A stretch of DNA of 19,903 bases from Bacteroidota bacterium (GTDB taxonomy: Bacteria > Bacteroidota > Ignavibacteria > Ignavibacteriales > Ignavibacteriaceae). The stretch is taken from positions 1 through 19,903 of the forward strand of contig JAEXTA010000110.1 in the NCBI GenBank assembly GCA_023453665.1. Reading direction: 5' to 3'. Shown here piece by piece: positions 8,024-15,716 of this stretch (its first letter is position 1; the number at the start of each line of letters is the position of its first letter). The translations under genes and the position numbers were made by a program. The notes under the pieces are model-generated. The model had not been told where the DNA came from, did no database searches, and saw nothing but the letters and a program-made list of their open reading frames with translations.

Positions 8024-8845
8024 ATGTTTGTAGAAACTTCCGGAATTAAAATAAACGTATATGTCTCTGGGAATATTTCTTCATCAACGGATATTATTGT
8101 TTTCCTTCATGGCTTCACAGGCTCTGCTGAGGACTGGAAGGACATCACCCAAAATCTCGATAAAAAATATGTTTCAATTTCTATCGATTTAATCGGACAC
8201 GGGAAAAGTGATTCACCTGATGAAATTTCTTTTTACACCGCGGATTCAATTTCAAAACAAATCTTTGATGTGATTAGTCAGTTTACAAATCAGAAAATTA
8301 TTTTACTCGGTTATTCAATGGGTGGAAGAGCGGCATTAACTTTTGCTGTTAAGTATCCTGAAAAAATAAAAGCATTAATACTTGAAAGCACTTCACCCGG
8401 AATTAAAGATGATGCGGAAAAAAAACAACGTGTCGAATCAGATAATAACCTTACTCAATTTATTCTGACAAATCCAATTGAAAATTTTGTCGATAAATGG
8501 ATGAACCTCGAAATCTTTGAAACACAAAAAAAATTACCCGCTTTGAAATTAAACGAGCTACGTGCAAGAAAATTATTAAACAACAAAACCGGACTTGCAA
8601 ATTCTCTCAAAGGATTTGGGACAGGTGTAATGCCTTACCTCCACGAGCAGTTAAAAGATATAACTGTTCCGGTTTTACTCATTACAGGTGAGTTAGATAA
8701 AAAATTCACTAAAATAAATTCTGATATGGCTAAAGTGCTGCCGAAAGCTGTCCACAGTATTGTGAATAATACTGGACATAATGTGCATCTGGAAAATACA
8801 TCATCTTTTATTTCAATTGTTAATAAATCTTTGAATAAATTCTAA
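8024..8845 (+). CDS. menH: SHCHC synthase MenH (alpha/beta hydrolase)
   Basis: MenH eliminates pyruvate from SEPHCHC to form SHCHC (EC 4.2.99.20). The 273-residue protein is an alpha/beta-hydrolase with oxyanion-hole region FLHGFTGSAEDW (27-38), nucleophile elbow GYSMGG with S98, acid D225 in TGELD and base H252 in NTGHNVHLE. The DLIGHGKS segment at 55-62 is also typical. Many hydrolases share these features, so the name rests largely on its place directly after menD and on the FLHGFTGS and GYSMGGR signatures common in MenH. A 60-base gap follows before menB, with no obvious terminator. Confidence 0.88.
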   Translation: MFVETSGIKINVYVSGNISSSTDIIVFLHGFTGSAEDWKDITQNLDKKYVSISIDLIGHGKSDSPDEISFYTADSISKQIFDVISQFTNQKIILLGYSMGGRAALTFAVKYPEKIKALILESTSPGIKDDAEKKQRVESDNNLTQFILTNPIENFVDKWMNLEIFETQKKLPALKLNELRARKLLNNKTGLANSLKGFGTGVMPYLHEQLKDITVPVLLITGELDKKFTKINSDMAKVLPKAVHSIVNNTGHNVHLENTSSFISIVNKSLNKF

Positions 8846-8905
8846 TTCACAAAAGTTTTCAATATTTTGCTTTAGAATTTTTTAATAAAAGGATTAATAC
8901 AAGAC

Positions 8906-9742
8906 ATGTCATACAACTGGAAAAAAGTAAAAGACTATAACGACATCATATATGAAAAGATGGATGGGATTGCCAAAGTAACAATCAACAGACCCGAAGT
9001 AAGAAATGCATTCCGCCCAGAAACTGTTAAAGAAATGATTGACGCATTTGTTGATGCTCGTGAGGATCAGGAAATCGGAGTGATATTATTAACGGGTAAA
9101 GGTCCAGCGAAAGATGGTAAGTACGCTTTTTGCTCAGGCGGCGACCAGAGAATTCGCGGTGATAAAGGATATGTTGGTAAAGATGATGGCGTTCCAAGAT
9201 TAAATGTTCTTGATCTTCAAAAATTAATTCGAAGTATTCCAAAACCTGTTATTGCTCTTGTTGCCGGTTATGCAATCGGCGGCGGACATGTTCTTCATGT
9301 TGTTTGTGACCTGACAATTGCCGCAGACAATGCAATCTTCGGTCAAACCGGACCAAAGGTTGGTAGCTTCGATGGTGGGTTCGGTTCAAGTTATCTTGCA
9401 AGAATTGTTGGTCAGAAAAAAGCGAGAGAAATATGGTATCTGTGCAAACAGTATAATGCACAGGAAGCAGAGGCTATGGGATTGGTAAACAAAGTTGTTC
9501 CTGTTGAACAGCTTGAGGAAGAAGGTGTTGAATGGGCTAAACAAATATTGCTGCATAGTCCAATGTCACTAAGAGTTTTAAAGTCCGCATTCAATGCTGA
9601 GCTTGACGGACAACAAGGAATACAGGAACTTGCAGGCAACGCAACACTTTTATATTATATGAGTGAAGAAGCACAGGAAGGAAAGAAAGCTTATCTTGAA
9701 AAACGTAAACCGGATTTCAAAAAATTTCCGAAACTTCCGTAG
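8906..9742 (+). CDS. menB: 1,4-dihydroxy-2-naphthoyl-CoA synthase MenB (bicarbonate type)
   Basis: MenB is a crotonase-fold enzyme that cyclises o-succinylbenzoyl-CoA to DHNA-CoA (EC 4.1.3.36). The 278 residues include FCSGGDQ (75-81), AGYAIGGGH (120-128) for the oxyanion hole, and GQTGPKVGSFDGG (146-158). G149 in QTGPKVGSFD corresponds to Gly156 of E. coli MenB, which marks type I enzymes that borrow bicarbonate as base. Type II enzymes such as the mycobacterial one have Asp there. D156 is the conserved SFDGG aspartate. The C-terminus KKAYLEKRKPDFKKFPKLP is also typical. An AAAGGA about 13 bases upstream is too distant to be a good ribosome binding site. The gene may be cotranscribed with menFDH. 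Confidence 0.96.
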   Translation: MSYNWKKVKDYNDIIYEKMDGIAKVTINRPEVRNAFRPETVKEMIDAFVDAREDQEIGVILLTGKGPAKDGKYAFCSGGDQRIRGDKGYVGKDDGVPRLNVLDLQKLIRSIPKPVIALVAGYAIGGGHVLHVVCDLTIAADNAIFGQTGPKVGSFDGGFGSSYLARIVGQKKAREIWYLCKQYNAQEAEAMGLVNKVVPVEQLEEEGVEWAKQILLHSPMSLRVLKSAFNAELDGQQGIQELAGNATLLYYMSEEAQEGKKAYLEKRKPDFKKFPKLP

Positions 9743-9785
9743 AAGAAATAGAACACAGATAACGTAGATGGAACTGAATTTCTCA

Positions 9786-9820
9786 GATCAGTTTTAATCA
9801 GTCTGATCAGTTAAATCAGT
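9786..9820 (+). repeat. Imperfect 19-bp tandem repeat between menB and menA
   Basis: GATCAGTTTTAATCAGT (9786-9802) is followed at a period of 19 bases by GATCAGTTAAATCAGT (9805-9820). It is preceded by ACACAGATAACGTAGAT (9753-9769), a word type I recall from intergenic repeats in environmental Bacteroidota-like genomes. It lies in the 184-bp menB-menA spacer, which otherwise holds only the palindrome at 9878-9892 and a weak promoter-like TAAGTTTA (9864-9871). Confidence 0.5.
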
Positions 9821-9877
9821 GTCCCATTAGATTTTAATAAACGTTAAAATAAATTTATGATTATAAGTTTAAATGTA

Positions 9878-9892
9878 GTCGCAATTTGCGAC
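9878..9892. repeat. 15-base palindrome, REP-like
   Basis: GTCGCAATTTGCGAC has perfect 7-base arms around a single T. It is GC-rich compared with its flanks and sits 34 bases before the menA ATG. It could be an operator for the menA-menC-menE part of the cluster, or a fragment of a dispersed palindromic repeat. No T-tract follows, so termination is unlikely. Confidence 0.4.
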
Positions 9893-9926
9893 CGCTAAAT
9901 AACCTATGGTCTAATCTCTATTAATT

Positions 9927-10817
9927 ATGGTAAAGGTTGTAACATCAAAATTTAACTCCTGGATTTTAGCAAGCAGACCAAAAACTTTGTTAGCCGCATT
10001 TGTTCCAGTGATGGTTGGATCGGCACTTGCAATCAATCAAAATAAATTTGAATGGCATTTATCTGCAATCGCACTTCTCTGCTCAATACTAATTCAGGTT
10101 GGGACAAATTTTACAAATGATCTTTTCGATTTTTATAAAGGCGCAGATACTGATAAACGCAAAGGTCCCGCAAGAGTTTTGGCGAGTGGTTTAATTTCCA
10201 TTACTGAAATGAAAACCGGAATCGCAGTTGTGTTTGGTTTGGCTTTTCTACTTGGACTTTACCTGGTATATACTTCAGGAATACTGATATTGATTATCGG
10301 AATACTCTCAATCATTGCTGGTATAGCATATACTGCGGGTCCGTTCCCGCTGGCATATAAAGGGCTTGGTGACATCGCATCGTTTATATTCTTTGGGTTG
10401 GTAGGGACTGTTGGTACATTTTATTTACACACAAATGAAATATCACTGATCGCAATAATGACTTCAGTGCCTGTTGGTGCATTGATTACTAACATTCTCG
10501 TTGTAAATAATTTCAGGGATATAGACGAAGATAAAGCAGCAGGCAAAAATACGCTCGCAGTAAAACTCGGTAAAACATTTTCAATCTATGAATTTATCTT
10601 TTTTAATGTTATTTCATTTTTAGTTCCGCTCGTGCTATATGCACAATACAATTTTGGGTACTGGATTTTTTTAACCTACATATTAATTCCGCTGGCATTT
10701 TTTCTTACAAGGATGTTATATACTCTTAACGGAACACAACTAAACAAAACACTTGAACTCACGGCAAAATTTTCTGCAATGTATGGAATTCTGTTTTCAA
10801 TAGGATTGGCGATATGA
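9927..10817 (+). CDS. menA: 1,4-dihydroxy-2-naphthoate polyprenyltransferase MenA
   Basis: MenA attaches the polyprenyl tail to DHNA with loss of CO2, giving demethylmenaquinone (EC 2.5.1.74) in the inner membrane. The 296-residue protein is a UbiA-family membrane enzyme with many hydrophobic helices. SRPKTLLAAFVPVMVGSA (16-33) is the typical MenA start. The first Asp-rich motif is NDLFDFYKGAD (64-74, D65, D68, D74) and the second is NNFRDIDEDKAAGKNTLA (194-211, D198, D202). Both bind the prenyl diphosphate through Mg2+. Its TGA overlaps the menC ATG (ATGA), which indicates translational coupling. The 184-bp spacer before it could carry a separate promoter, but I see no convincing one. Confidence 0.95.
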   Translation: MVKVVTSKFNSWILASRPKTLLAAFVPVMVGSALAINQNKFEWHLSAIALLCSILIQVGTNFTNDLFDFYKGADTDKRKGPARVLASGLISITEMKTGIAVVFGLAFLLGLYLVYTSGILILIIGILSIIAGIAYTAGPFPLAYKGLGDIASFIFFGLVGTVGTFYLHTNEISLIAIMTSVPVGALITNILVVNNFRDIDEDKAAGKNTLAVKLGKTFSIYEFIFFNVISFLVPLVLYAQYNFGYWIFLTYILIPLAFFLTRMLYTLNGTQLNKTLELTAKFSAMYGILFSIGLAI

Positions 10818-11845
10818 AAAAACTCGAACTCAGTTATCTTCCCTATGAATTCAAATTGAAAAAAACATTTGTTACGTCCGGCATTAGTTTTAATTCACGG
10901 AAAGGATTTATCGTAAGCCTTACAAGTGAGAATGGGAAATCAGGTGTTGGTGATTGTGCTCCATTCCCTGAATTCGGTTCTGAAACTTATGAAGAAGCCG
11001 AACTTGCATTATCCAAAAGTGAATTACATGTCAAAATTGACAAACTCGATCCGCTAAACAGCATTGAGGAAAGTTTAAAACCGCTTCACCACTTCCCTGC
11101 TTTAAGACATGGTGTTGAACAGGCATTGTTGTCACTCGTTTGTTCTGAAATGAACATGCATCTTTCGGAATTATTGAGTGTAAATCCAAAAGACATTGTA
11201 AAAGTAAATGCAGTTCTTGGGATGGTAAGTATTGATGATGCAGTTGATGAAGTCAAATCATTTTTAGCAAACGGATATTCAACAGTAAAAGTAAAAACAG
11301 GTCGTGATAATTTTGAAGATGATTTTAATCTAATAAAAAAATTGCGTGAAGAATTCGGAAAGAAAATCTCATTACGAATTGACTCCAATGGTAAATGGAA
11401 TGTTGAAAGCGCAAAAGTTTTTCTTAACAGGCTTGAAGAATTTGATATTGAATATGCCGAGCAGCCTGTTGCTGGTAACGATGAAATGTCAGAGTTAAAT
11501 AAGTTCACAAAAATTCCTTTGGCAGTTGATGAGTCATTAAGAACAAATGATGACGCACTTGATATAATCATCAACGGAACAGCAGACGTGCTTATACTAA
11601 AACCGATGATGATAGGCGGATTGATTCCGACTTTACAGATAATTGATAATGCGAAAAGATCCGGAATTAAATGCGTAATCTCATCATCATTTGAATCAGC
11701 AGTTGGAAGAGCATTTGCAACTTTCGCTGCTGCCTGTATTGAAGATGATGTTGCCCACGGTTTAAGTGTCGGTGAATATTTTGAAGAAGACATTGAGCAA
11801 TTTATTCTTCCGATAAGGAATGGATTTATAAGTTTAAAGAGATAA
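10814..11845 (+). CDS. menC: o-Succinylbenzoate synthase MenC
   Basis: MenC dehydrates SHCHC to o-succinylbenzoate (EC 4.2.1.113). The 343-residue protein is an enolase-superfamily enzyme. The N-terminal capping domain contains GVGDCAPFPEFGSE (45-58). The barrel shows catalytic KVK (K159 and K161), metal ligands D190 in RIDSNGKW, E216 in YAEQP and D239 in AVDES, and catalytic K263 in ILKPMMIGG. Dipeptide epimerases share the same residues, but the position between menA and menE decides for MenC. It overlaps menA by four bases and menE by one base (TAATG). Confidence 0.94.
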   Translation: MKKLELSYLPYEFKLKKTFVTSGISFNSRKGFIVSLTSENGKSGVGDCAPFPEFGSETYEEAELALSKSELHVKIDKLDPLNSIEESLKPLHHFPALRHGVEQALLSLVCSEMNMHLSELLSVNPKDIVKVNAVLGMVSIDDAVDEVKSFLANGYSTVKVKTGRDNFEDDFNLIKKLREEFGKKISLRIDSNGKWNVESAKVFLNRLEEFDIEYAEQPVAGNDEMSELNKFTKIPLAVDESLRTNDDALDIIINGTADVLILKPMMIGGLIPTLQIIDNAKRSGIKCVISSSFESAVGRAFATFAAACIEDDVAHGLSVGEYFEEDIEQFILPIRNGFISLKR

Positions 11846-13296
11846 TGAAAAGTTATTTAGATCTTCTCTTCAATTCTTCCGCCTACGAAAAAAACACTCC
11901 GGTTCTCATCAACAATGAGAATTCACTTACCCCATTTGAACTCGAACTCGCAATAAACAGGTATACACATACTCTAAGATCATCCGGAGTTTCAAAAGGT
12001 GAATTGGTCCCGATTCTGCTTGATGACAATATCAGCTCTATTATTTCAGTAATTTCATTGTGGAGAGTTGGCGCAGTGCCTGTTCCGTTAAGTTCAAAGC
12101 AACTTAATCACGAATTATTCAGTAAGCTTGATTTTCTGTATACTCGGTTTTTAATAACTGATAAACTTATTGACAGATTAAATACAAAATCCATAAGAAC
12201 TATTCCTGTACCATCAAAAGATTTTAACAAACACGAATTAGTTGATCATCACTCACCAGGTGAAGAAGATACTGCCGTTATCATTTTCACATCGGGAAGT
12301 ACAACAAAACCAAAGGCTGTTCAACTTAGTTTCATAAATTTATTTACGGGTGCTTTTGCTTCTGATCAATTGATCAATCACACTAAAGCAGATAAATGGT
12401 TGGCTTCACTTCCCTTTTTTCACATTGGCGGTTTTTCGATCTTAACACGTTCATTGATTTTTGGAATACCAATTATTATCCCCGAAGATATTGATACTAA
12501 GTCTATCGCTTTATGTATTGAGAAGTTTCATCCAACTTTAATATCACTTGTTGCAGCACAACTTTCAGAATTATTAAAGATTGATTTTGATTTCTCATCA
12601 ATTAAAAATTGTTTGATCGGCGGCGGACCATCTTCATCATCTCTGATTGCAGAGGCTATAAATAAGGGCTGGAAAATATCAAAAGTTTATGGTTCTACAG
12701 AAACTTCCGCGATGGTTGCAGGATTTTCAGTTAATGATCATCCGGGAAAAATAAATTCATCAGGAAAAATATTTGACGAAGTCCAGATCAGAGTTGTTGA
12801 TGAATCAGGAAAACAAGTAAGTAAAATGATTGAAGGTGAAGTTCATATTAAATCTGATTCAGTTATGAAAGGATATTTAAATAATCCTGAACTAACATCA
12901 CAAATTCTGGTTGATGGTTTTTATCATTCAGGTGATTTCGGCTGCCTGGATGATGATGGATTTTTATTTATCACTTCACGCAGATCAGATCTGATTGTTA
13001 CAGGCGGTGAAAATGTAAATCCTGAAGAAGTCGAAAATGTTATTCTGTCAAATCATTGTGTTGCTGAAACTTCTGTTGTTGGAATTGCTGATGAGAAGTG
13101 GGGACAAATTGTTTGTGCTGCAATTGTACGTAAACATAGTTTTAATCTTTCCGAATCTGAATTGAAAGATTTTCTAAGAGAAAAACTCACAGCTTTCAAA
13201 ATTCCGAAAAAATTTATCTTTCTTGATGAATTGCCCAAAACTCCTCTTGTTAAAATTGAAAAAGAAAAAATCCGCGCAATGTTTACAGTTGAATAA
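11845..13296 (+). CDS. menE: o-Succinylbenzoate-CoA ligase MenE
   Basis: MenE activates o-succinylbenzoate with ATP and CoA to OSB-CoA (EC 6.2.1.26). The 483-residue protein is an ANL-superfamily adenylating enzyme, with the ATP-binding loop FTSGSTTKPKAV (148-159), PFFHIGGF (190-197), YGSTETSA (282-289), HSGDFG (361-366), the hinge region ITSRRSDLIVTGGENV (376-391) and a C-terminal lysine K470 in LPKTPLVK at the usual catalytic position. That lysine is in a VK rather than the common GK context. The start overlaps the menC stop, so coupling is expected. It is the last gene of the cluster; no T-rich hairpin follows. Confidence 0.94.
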   Translation: MKSYLDLLFNSSAYEKNTPVLINNENSLTPFELELAINRYTHTLRSSGVSKGELVPILLDDNISSIISVISLWRVGAVPVPLSSKQLNHELFSKLDFLYTRFLITDKLIDRLNTKSIRTIPVPSKDFNKHELVDHHSPGEEDTAVIIFTSGSTTKPKAVQLSFINLFTGAFASDQLINHTKADKWLASLPFFHIGGFSILTRSLIFGIPIIIPEDIDTKSIALCIEKFHPTLISLVAAQLSELLKIDFDFSSIKNCLIGGGPSSSSLIAEAINKGWKISKVYGSTETSAMVAGFSVNDHPGKINSSGKIFDEVQIRVVDESGKQVSKMIEGEVHIKSDSVMKGYLNNPELTSQILVDGFYHSGDFGCLDDDGFLFITSRRSDLIVTGGENVNPEEVENVILSNHCVAETSVVGIADEKWGQIVCAAIVRKHSFNLSESELKDFLREKLTAFKIPKKFIFLDELPKTPLVKIEKEKIRAMFTVE

Positions 13297-13376
13297 TTTT
13301 CACTAAATTCCTTCCACAATCCTTCAGAGTTATAACCTTCAGTTAAAAATATTTTTCATTTTAATCAAGGAGTAAT

Positions 13377-14741
13377 ATGAAGAGACGAGACTTCATTAAA
13401 ACCACGGGTGTGGCTGCAGCCGGTTCAATCATTCTTCCGCGATTTACATTCGCAAATATTAAAACGAAAAATGTAATTATCATCGGAGCCGGTATATCAG
13501 GGCTTGCCGCCGCATACAAGTTAAAGCAAAACGGAATAAGTGTTACAATTATTGAAGCAAAAAACAGAATTGGTGGAAGAATTTTTACTCATAGTTTTCC
13601 TGATGAGAACCTGACCTGCGAACTTGGAGCTGAATGGGTTGGAATGTCACACACAAGATTAATAGAATTGTGCAAAGAGTTCGGATTGGAATTGCAGAAT
13701 CATCAATTTGAAACTGATTTAATTTTTAATGGAGAATATAAAAAATCAGGTGACTGGGACTTTTCTCCTGAATGGAATAAGAAATATGAAACATTGCTAA
13801 AATCATTCAATGAACTTCCTGAAGATTCTCAACTCAAAAAAGATTATGACAAACTTGATTGGTGGAGATATCTCGTAAACAACGGGATAAATGAAAAGGA
13901 TCTTGAATTAAAAGAACTTCTCGACAGTACGGACTTTGGTGAAACAATAAGACAGGTTTCAGCTTATGCGGGAATCGCAGAGTATGCTGAATCAAGTGAG
14001 AAGAACGAAATGGATTTTCATATTAAGGGCGGCAACAGTCAAATAATATTTAAACTTGCTGAGGCAGTGGGAAATGAAAATATTATTCTTAAAACAAAAG
14101 CTATAAAGGTTAAGCATAAAAACGGGAAAGTATTTGTTCATTGTGACAACGGTGCATCATACGAAGGCGACAATGTTATATGTACAACACCAACTTACTC
14201 ATTATTAAAAATTGATTGGCAGCCATCGTTATCCAAGAATTATCTCGAAGCATTAAACGAACTTCAGTATTCAAGGATAATAAAATCATCTTTGCTATTT
14301 AAAGAAAGATTCTGGAAGAATGAATCACTTGATATGATAACTGATACATTACCACATTATTTTTTTCATTCAACAAAAAATCAAACCGGTACAAAAGGAA
14401 TACTTACATCCTACGCAGTTGGAGACAGGGCTTATGTTCTGTCAAAGATGAAACAGGATAAAAAGATTGATGAGATCTGTTCAGCCTTACAACCTGCATT
14501 TGGCGATGTGAAAAAATATGCGGAGAATCTCGTAAGCTACTACTGGGGTTCTGATGCCTTGACTCAGGGGGCTTATGCTATTTACAATAAACATCAATGG
14601 CTTGATGTACGAGCTGAATTAAATAAAAATCATGACAGGATTTATTTTGCAGGTGAACATCTCGCCGACTGGCAGGGTTTTATGGAAGGTGCTATTAACT
14701 CAGGCGAAGAAGCGGCAGAAAAAATAATCGGTACATTTTGA
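13377..14741 (+). CDS. Tat-exported flavin-dependent amine oxidase
   Basis: The 454-residue protein begins with a twin-arginine signal (RRDFIK at 3-8, hydrophobic AAAGSIIL, then FTFA). This predicts export in folded form with FAD already bound. The mature part starts with the FAD Rossmann motif GAGISGLAAAYKL (37-49), then IEAKNRIGGRIF (59-70), both diagnostic of the amine oxidase family (PF01593: monoamine and L-amino acid oxidases). The C-terminal FAD motif is YFAGEHLADWQGFMEGA. The substrate cannot be told. AAGGAG at 13367-13372, four bases from the ATG, is a strong start. It lies 80 bp after menE on the same strand, but nothing in the menaquinone pathway requires it. It could be cotranscribed by chance. 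Confidence 0.88.
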   Translation: MKRRDFIKTTGVAAAGSIILPRFTFANIKTKNVIIIGAGISGLAAAYKLKQNGISVTIIEAKNRIGGRIFTHSFPDENLTCELGAEWVGMSHTRLIELCKEFGLELQNHQFETDLIFNGEYKKSGDWDFSPEWNKKYETLLKSFNELPEDSQLKKDYDKLDWWRYLVNNGINEKDLELKELLDSTDFGETIRQVSAYAGIAEYAESSEKNEMDFHIKGGNSQIIFKLAEAVGNENIILKTKAIKVKHKNGKVFVHCDNGASYEGDNVICTTPTYSLLKIDWQPSLSKNYLEALNELQYSRIIKSSLLFKERFWKNESLDMITDTLPHYFFHSTKNQTGTKGILTSYAVGDRAYVLSKMKQDKKIDEICSALQPAFGDVKKYAENLVSYYWGSDALTQGAYAIYNKHQWLDVRAELNKNHDRIYFAGEHLADWQGFMEGAINSGEEAAEKIIGTF

Positions 14742-14749
14742 ATCGCTTC

Positions 14750-14770
14750 GGGGCGTATAATTTACGCCCC
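14750..14770. repeat. GC-rich hairpin between convergent genes, REP-like or bidirectional terminator
   Basis: GGGGCGTA (14750-14757) pairs perfectly with TACGCCCC (14763-14770) around a five-base TAATT loop. It stands in the 42-bp gap between the convergent amine oxidase and thioesterase genes. Neither strand has a T-tract after the stem, so it is not a textbook terminator. Its GGGGCG...CGCCCC form resembles dispersed palindromic repeats. Confidence 0.55.
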
Positions 14771-14783
14771 AACACTTAGGTAT

Positions 14784-15179
14784 TTACACAGCGTTTAATT
14801 TTTTGTTTATAACTTCAGGAATATTAATCTTTTCCCAGTTTTTTTTATCAACAAAAATATGAACTGTTTTCACGGTGTTGGTTACTTCCCCGTTTTCATT
14901 TTTGCAGATATATTCGAGTTCAAATGATGATGATTTCAATTGAGATACTTTTAACTCAATATTTATCAAATCACCATATTTTATGGGTTTGGAATATGAT
15001 GCTTCACTCTTAATTATTGGAACAACATATTCTTCATTGTTCCAGTAGTTTTCATTCAGCTTAAAACTGCTTATCAATTCTTCATAAGCTGAGTGACAGT
15101 AATCAAATATTTTTGAGTAGAAAATTATTCCTGCCGGATCGCAGTCATAAAAGCTGACTTTTCTTTTGATGGATATCAT
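14784..15179 (-). CDS. menI: Hotdog-fold acyl-CoA thioesterase, probable DHNA-CoA hydrolase (MenI)
   Basis: This is a 131-residue single-domain hotdog protein of the 4-hydroxybenzoyl-CoA thioesterase family. SFYDCDPAGIIFYSKIFDYC at 9-28 carries the probable catalytic D14 in the CDPAG signature. The following CHSAYEEL recalls the CH-AYE segment of the cyanobacterial/plant type of DHNA-CoA thioesterase (Synechocystis Slr0204), as far as I remember it. DHNA-CoA hydrolysis is the only step between MenB and MenA without a gene in the adjacent men cluster. I chose ATG 15179 because the frame extending to 15230 adds 17 residues unlike the family and would run over the promoter-like TATATTTG. A general YbgC-like thioesterase remains possible. 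It is convergent with the amine oxidase and divergent from the DUF454 gene. Confidence 0.65.
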   Translation of the reverse strand: MISIKRKVSFYDCDPAGIIFYSKIFDYCHSAYEELISSFKLNENYWNNEEYVVPIIKSEASYSKPIKYGDLINIELKVSQLKSSSFELEYICKNENGEVTNTVKTVHIFVDKKNWEKINIPEVINKKLNAV

Positions 15180-15216
15180 ATAGTTATGATTCAGAAAGTT
15201 GTAAATCTTATTCGTA

Positions 15217-15224
15217 CAAATATA
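15217..15224 (-). promoter_or_regulatory. Candidate -7 box for the thioesterase gene
   Basis: On the minus strand the sequence reads TATATTTG, an exact TAnnTTTG match, 37 bases before the chosen ATG. No TTTG stands at the expected distance upstream, so support is weaker than for the two complete promoters. Confidence 0.3.
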
Positions 15225-15235
15225 AACCAAATCAA

Positions 15236-15266
15236 TTTGTGATATTAACTTAAAATTATATTTTTG
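15236..15266 (+). promoter_or_regulatory. Promoter of the DUF454 gene
   Basis: TTTG (15236-15239), 19 bases, then TATTTTTG (15259-15266) gives a complete TTTG-N19-TAnnTTTG match with the same spacing as the men operon promoter. It can also be read as TTGTGA-N16-TATTTT. The start codon lies 35 bases downstream. The promoter lies in the divergent 122-bp region shared with the thioesterase gene. Confidence 0.45.
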
Positions 15267-15301
15267 CGATAAGGATCAGGAAATAAAATATAGAGGAATA
15301 A

Positions 15302-15709
15302 TTGTCGTCCGAAATTAAAGAATATTCAGGCAACATTTCCACGGTTGCCAAGTTCTTATATCTGGTTGCAGGCTTTTTGTTAGTCGCGATTGGAGTAATA
15401 GGAATTTTTCTGCCGCTTCTGCCGACTACAATTTTCCTGATTCTTGCTTCAGTTTGTTTTGTTAAAAGTTCACCTCGTGCAAATGACTGGCTTCGTAATC
15501 ATAAAGTACTTGGCGGTTACATAGACAATTACCAGAATAAAACCGGGCTTACAGTACAATCCAAAATTATAAGTATCGCGTTGTTGTGGATTTCTATTTC
15601 ACTCTCAGCTCTTTTTCTTACAGATCAATTGTATATAAAGTTACTCTTATTTGGAATTGCTGTTGGGGTGACAATTCATTTATTGATGGTTAAGACAAAA
15701 AATAAGTAG
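15302..15709 (+). CDS. ybaN: DUF454/YbaN-family inner-membrane protein, TTG start
   Basis: The 135-residue protein has two hydrophobic pairs (about 16-52 and 88-128) consistent with three or four membrane helices. GVIGIFLPLLPTTIFLILAS at about residues 25-44 is the hallmark of the DUF454 (E. coli YbaN) family. SSPRANDWLRNHKVLGGYI at about 56-74 is a conserved loop. Family function is unknown. The start codon is TTG at 15302, supported by GAGGA at 15293-15297. No ATG occurs in frame before the conserved region. It is convergent with the amidase gene; only a 36-bp repeat-filled gap separates them. Confidence 0.85.
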   Translation: MSSEIKEYSGNISTVAKFLYLVAGFLLVAIGVIGIFLPLLPTTIFLILASVCFVKSSPRANDWLRNHKVLGGYIDNYQNKTGLTVQSKIISIALLWISISLSALFLTDQLYIKLLLFGIAVGVTIHLLMVKTKNK

Positions 15710-15716
15710 ATTTTCA

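Noticed and set aside
9878..9892. Palindrome as a menB terminator
   Set aside because: There is no T-tract, and it lies 136 bases after the menB stop but close to the menA start.
11086..11793. Long minus-strand ORF (235 codons) inside menC
   Set aside because: menC carries all catalytic residues of its family over the same bases. The antisense product is Ser-rich with no recognisable domain.
15180..15230. Upstream ATG extending the thioesterase by 17 residues
   Set aside because: The extension does not resemble the family N-terminus and overlaps the promoter-like TATATTTG. The ATG at 15179 gives the normal length.
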